64,000 nt of DNA from Mastigias papua (lineage: Eukaryota; Cnidaria; Scyphozoa; Rhizostomeae; Mastigiidae). The notes beneath the pieces are model-generated. The model worked only from the letters and a program-made list of their open reading frames with translations, did no database searches and was not told where the DNA came from. Where the stretch lies: the NCBI GenBank assembly GCA_964019165.1, contig OZ025268.1:7439517-7503516 (forward strand), written 5' to 3'. A program made the translations under genes and the position numbers. Shown one piece after another: positions 63,611-64,000 of this stretch. Every line of letters begins with the position of its first letter. Positions within the stretch are counted from its first letter, which is position 1.

Positions 63611-64000
63611 GTATTCTAAACTCTGTTTCTGTACCAGAAGCTTTTATAGTGAATTTTAAAGTTAGAGATGAGTCCCATGTAGGATCCGTATGCTGGGAGT
63701 GCTCTTTAGCATTCTTTTGGGCGAAGAGCGGTTAATTTCTGTCATTGCCACCATTATTTCCCCGATGGTGCCATCTGGTAGCTATTTGTTGCTAGGTGAA
63801 CCGGGAGCGAGCATATAGAATGGCATAAGGTATACCTAAGCGATCATTATTTAGTACAACAGACGGATACCCTAACCATTGGGCTGCTAAATCCACTTAG
63901 TTTCTAAAGCTTGGTTCTCTGCCTTTTCTGTGCTGAAGTTTCGGGTTGTTTTGTGCTCTTACTGACTTTTACCAATATTGTTATGTACCCTTACCGTTGT
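63611..64000 (+). other. PPCS: PPCS intron running off the window
   Basis: Follows the donor CAAG/GTATTC after 63610. No exon was seen before the edge; the remaining C-terminal exon(s) lie to the right. Confidence 0.6.

Overview
The window is a piece of an AT-rich animal nuclear genome. Genes are split by GT-AG introns, many repeats are interspersed, and conserved metazoan genes sit next to mobile elements typical of invertebrates (BEL/Pao, Penelope-like, RTE, a TTAA-target DNA transposon, many MITE-like repeats). There is no operon structure, and I saw no tRNA, rRNA or CRISPR. The species cannot be fixed from sequence alone; an aquatic invertebrate is the best guess (inference).

Layout, with exon chains assembled by hand from splice sites and reading phase. 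(1) 1.6-22.5 kb, plus strand: a 12-exon gene for a predicted 1765-residue scaffold protein with a WH1/EVH1 domain, a ubiquitin-like RBD, a short helical segment, a proline-rich part with two KRRAPLPP-type (KRAP) motifs as in Cordon-bleu, and a very long charged coiled coil. Its introns hold a decayed RTE LINE and a long (TA)n tract. (2) 24.4-27.5 kb: an apparently complete DNA transposon with 15-bp terminal inverted repeats, TTAA target duplications and an open 691-codon transposase on the minus strand. (3) 29.35-37.4 kb, plus: LEO1 (PAF1 complex), 7 exons, 525 residues. One intron holds a dead Penelope-like element with a hammerhead-like motif; another holds an antisense RPL10 retropseudogene. 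(4) 38.6-42.0 kb, minus, convergent with LEO1: a 381-residue protein with C1/DC1-like zinc-finger repeats and an MDM2-type RING at its C-terminus. The last exon's splice acceptor lies inside the terminal repeat of a MITE. (5) 45.3-55.4 kb, plus: a small gene for a predicted 179-residue protein with a possible CBM20/48-like beta-sandwich and a C-terminal CaaX box (CSVL). Its large first intron carries a young BEL/Pao retrotransposon on the minus strand, with LTRs that look identical and an in-frame loss of the RNase H region. (6) 57.4 kb to beyond the right edge, plus: PPCS (phosphopantothenate-cysteine ligase), first six coding exons.

LEO1 (transcription elongation) and PPCS (coenzyme A synthesis) are housekeeping genes. 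The WH1/Ubl/KRAP protein is probably an actin-cytoskeleton scaffold and the RING protein probably a ubiquitin ligase. The genes do not look functionally linked. The most interesting items are the WH1-Ubl-KRAP architecture, the C1-like/MDM2-RING protein, the prenylated CBM-like protein, the RNase H-less but recently mobile BEL/Pao copy, and the intact TTAA transposon.
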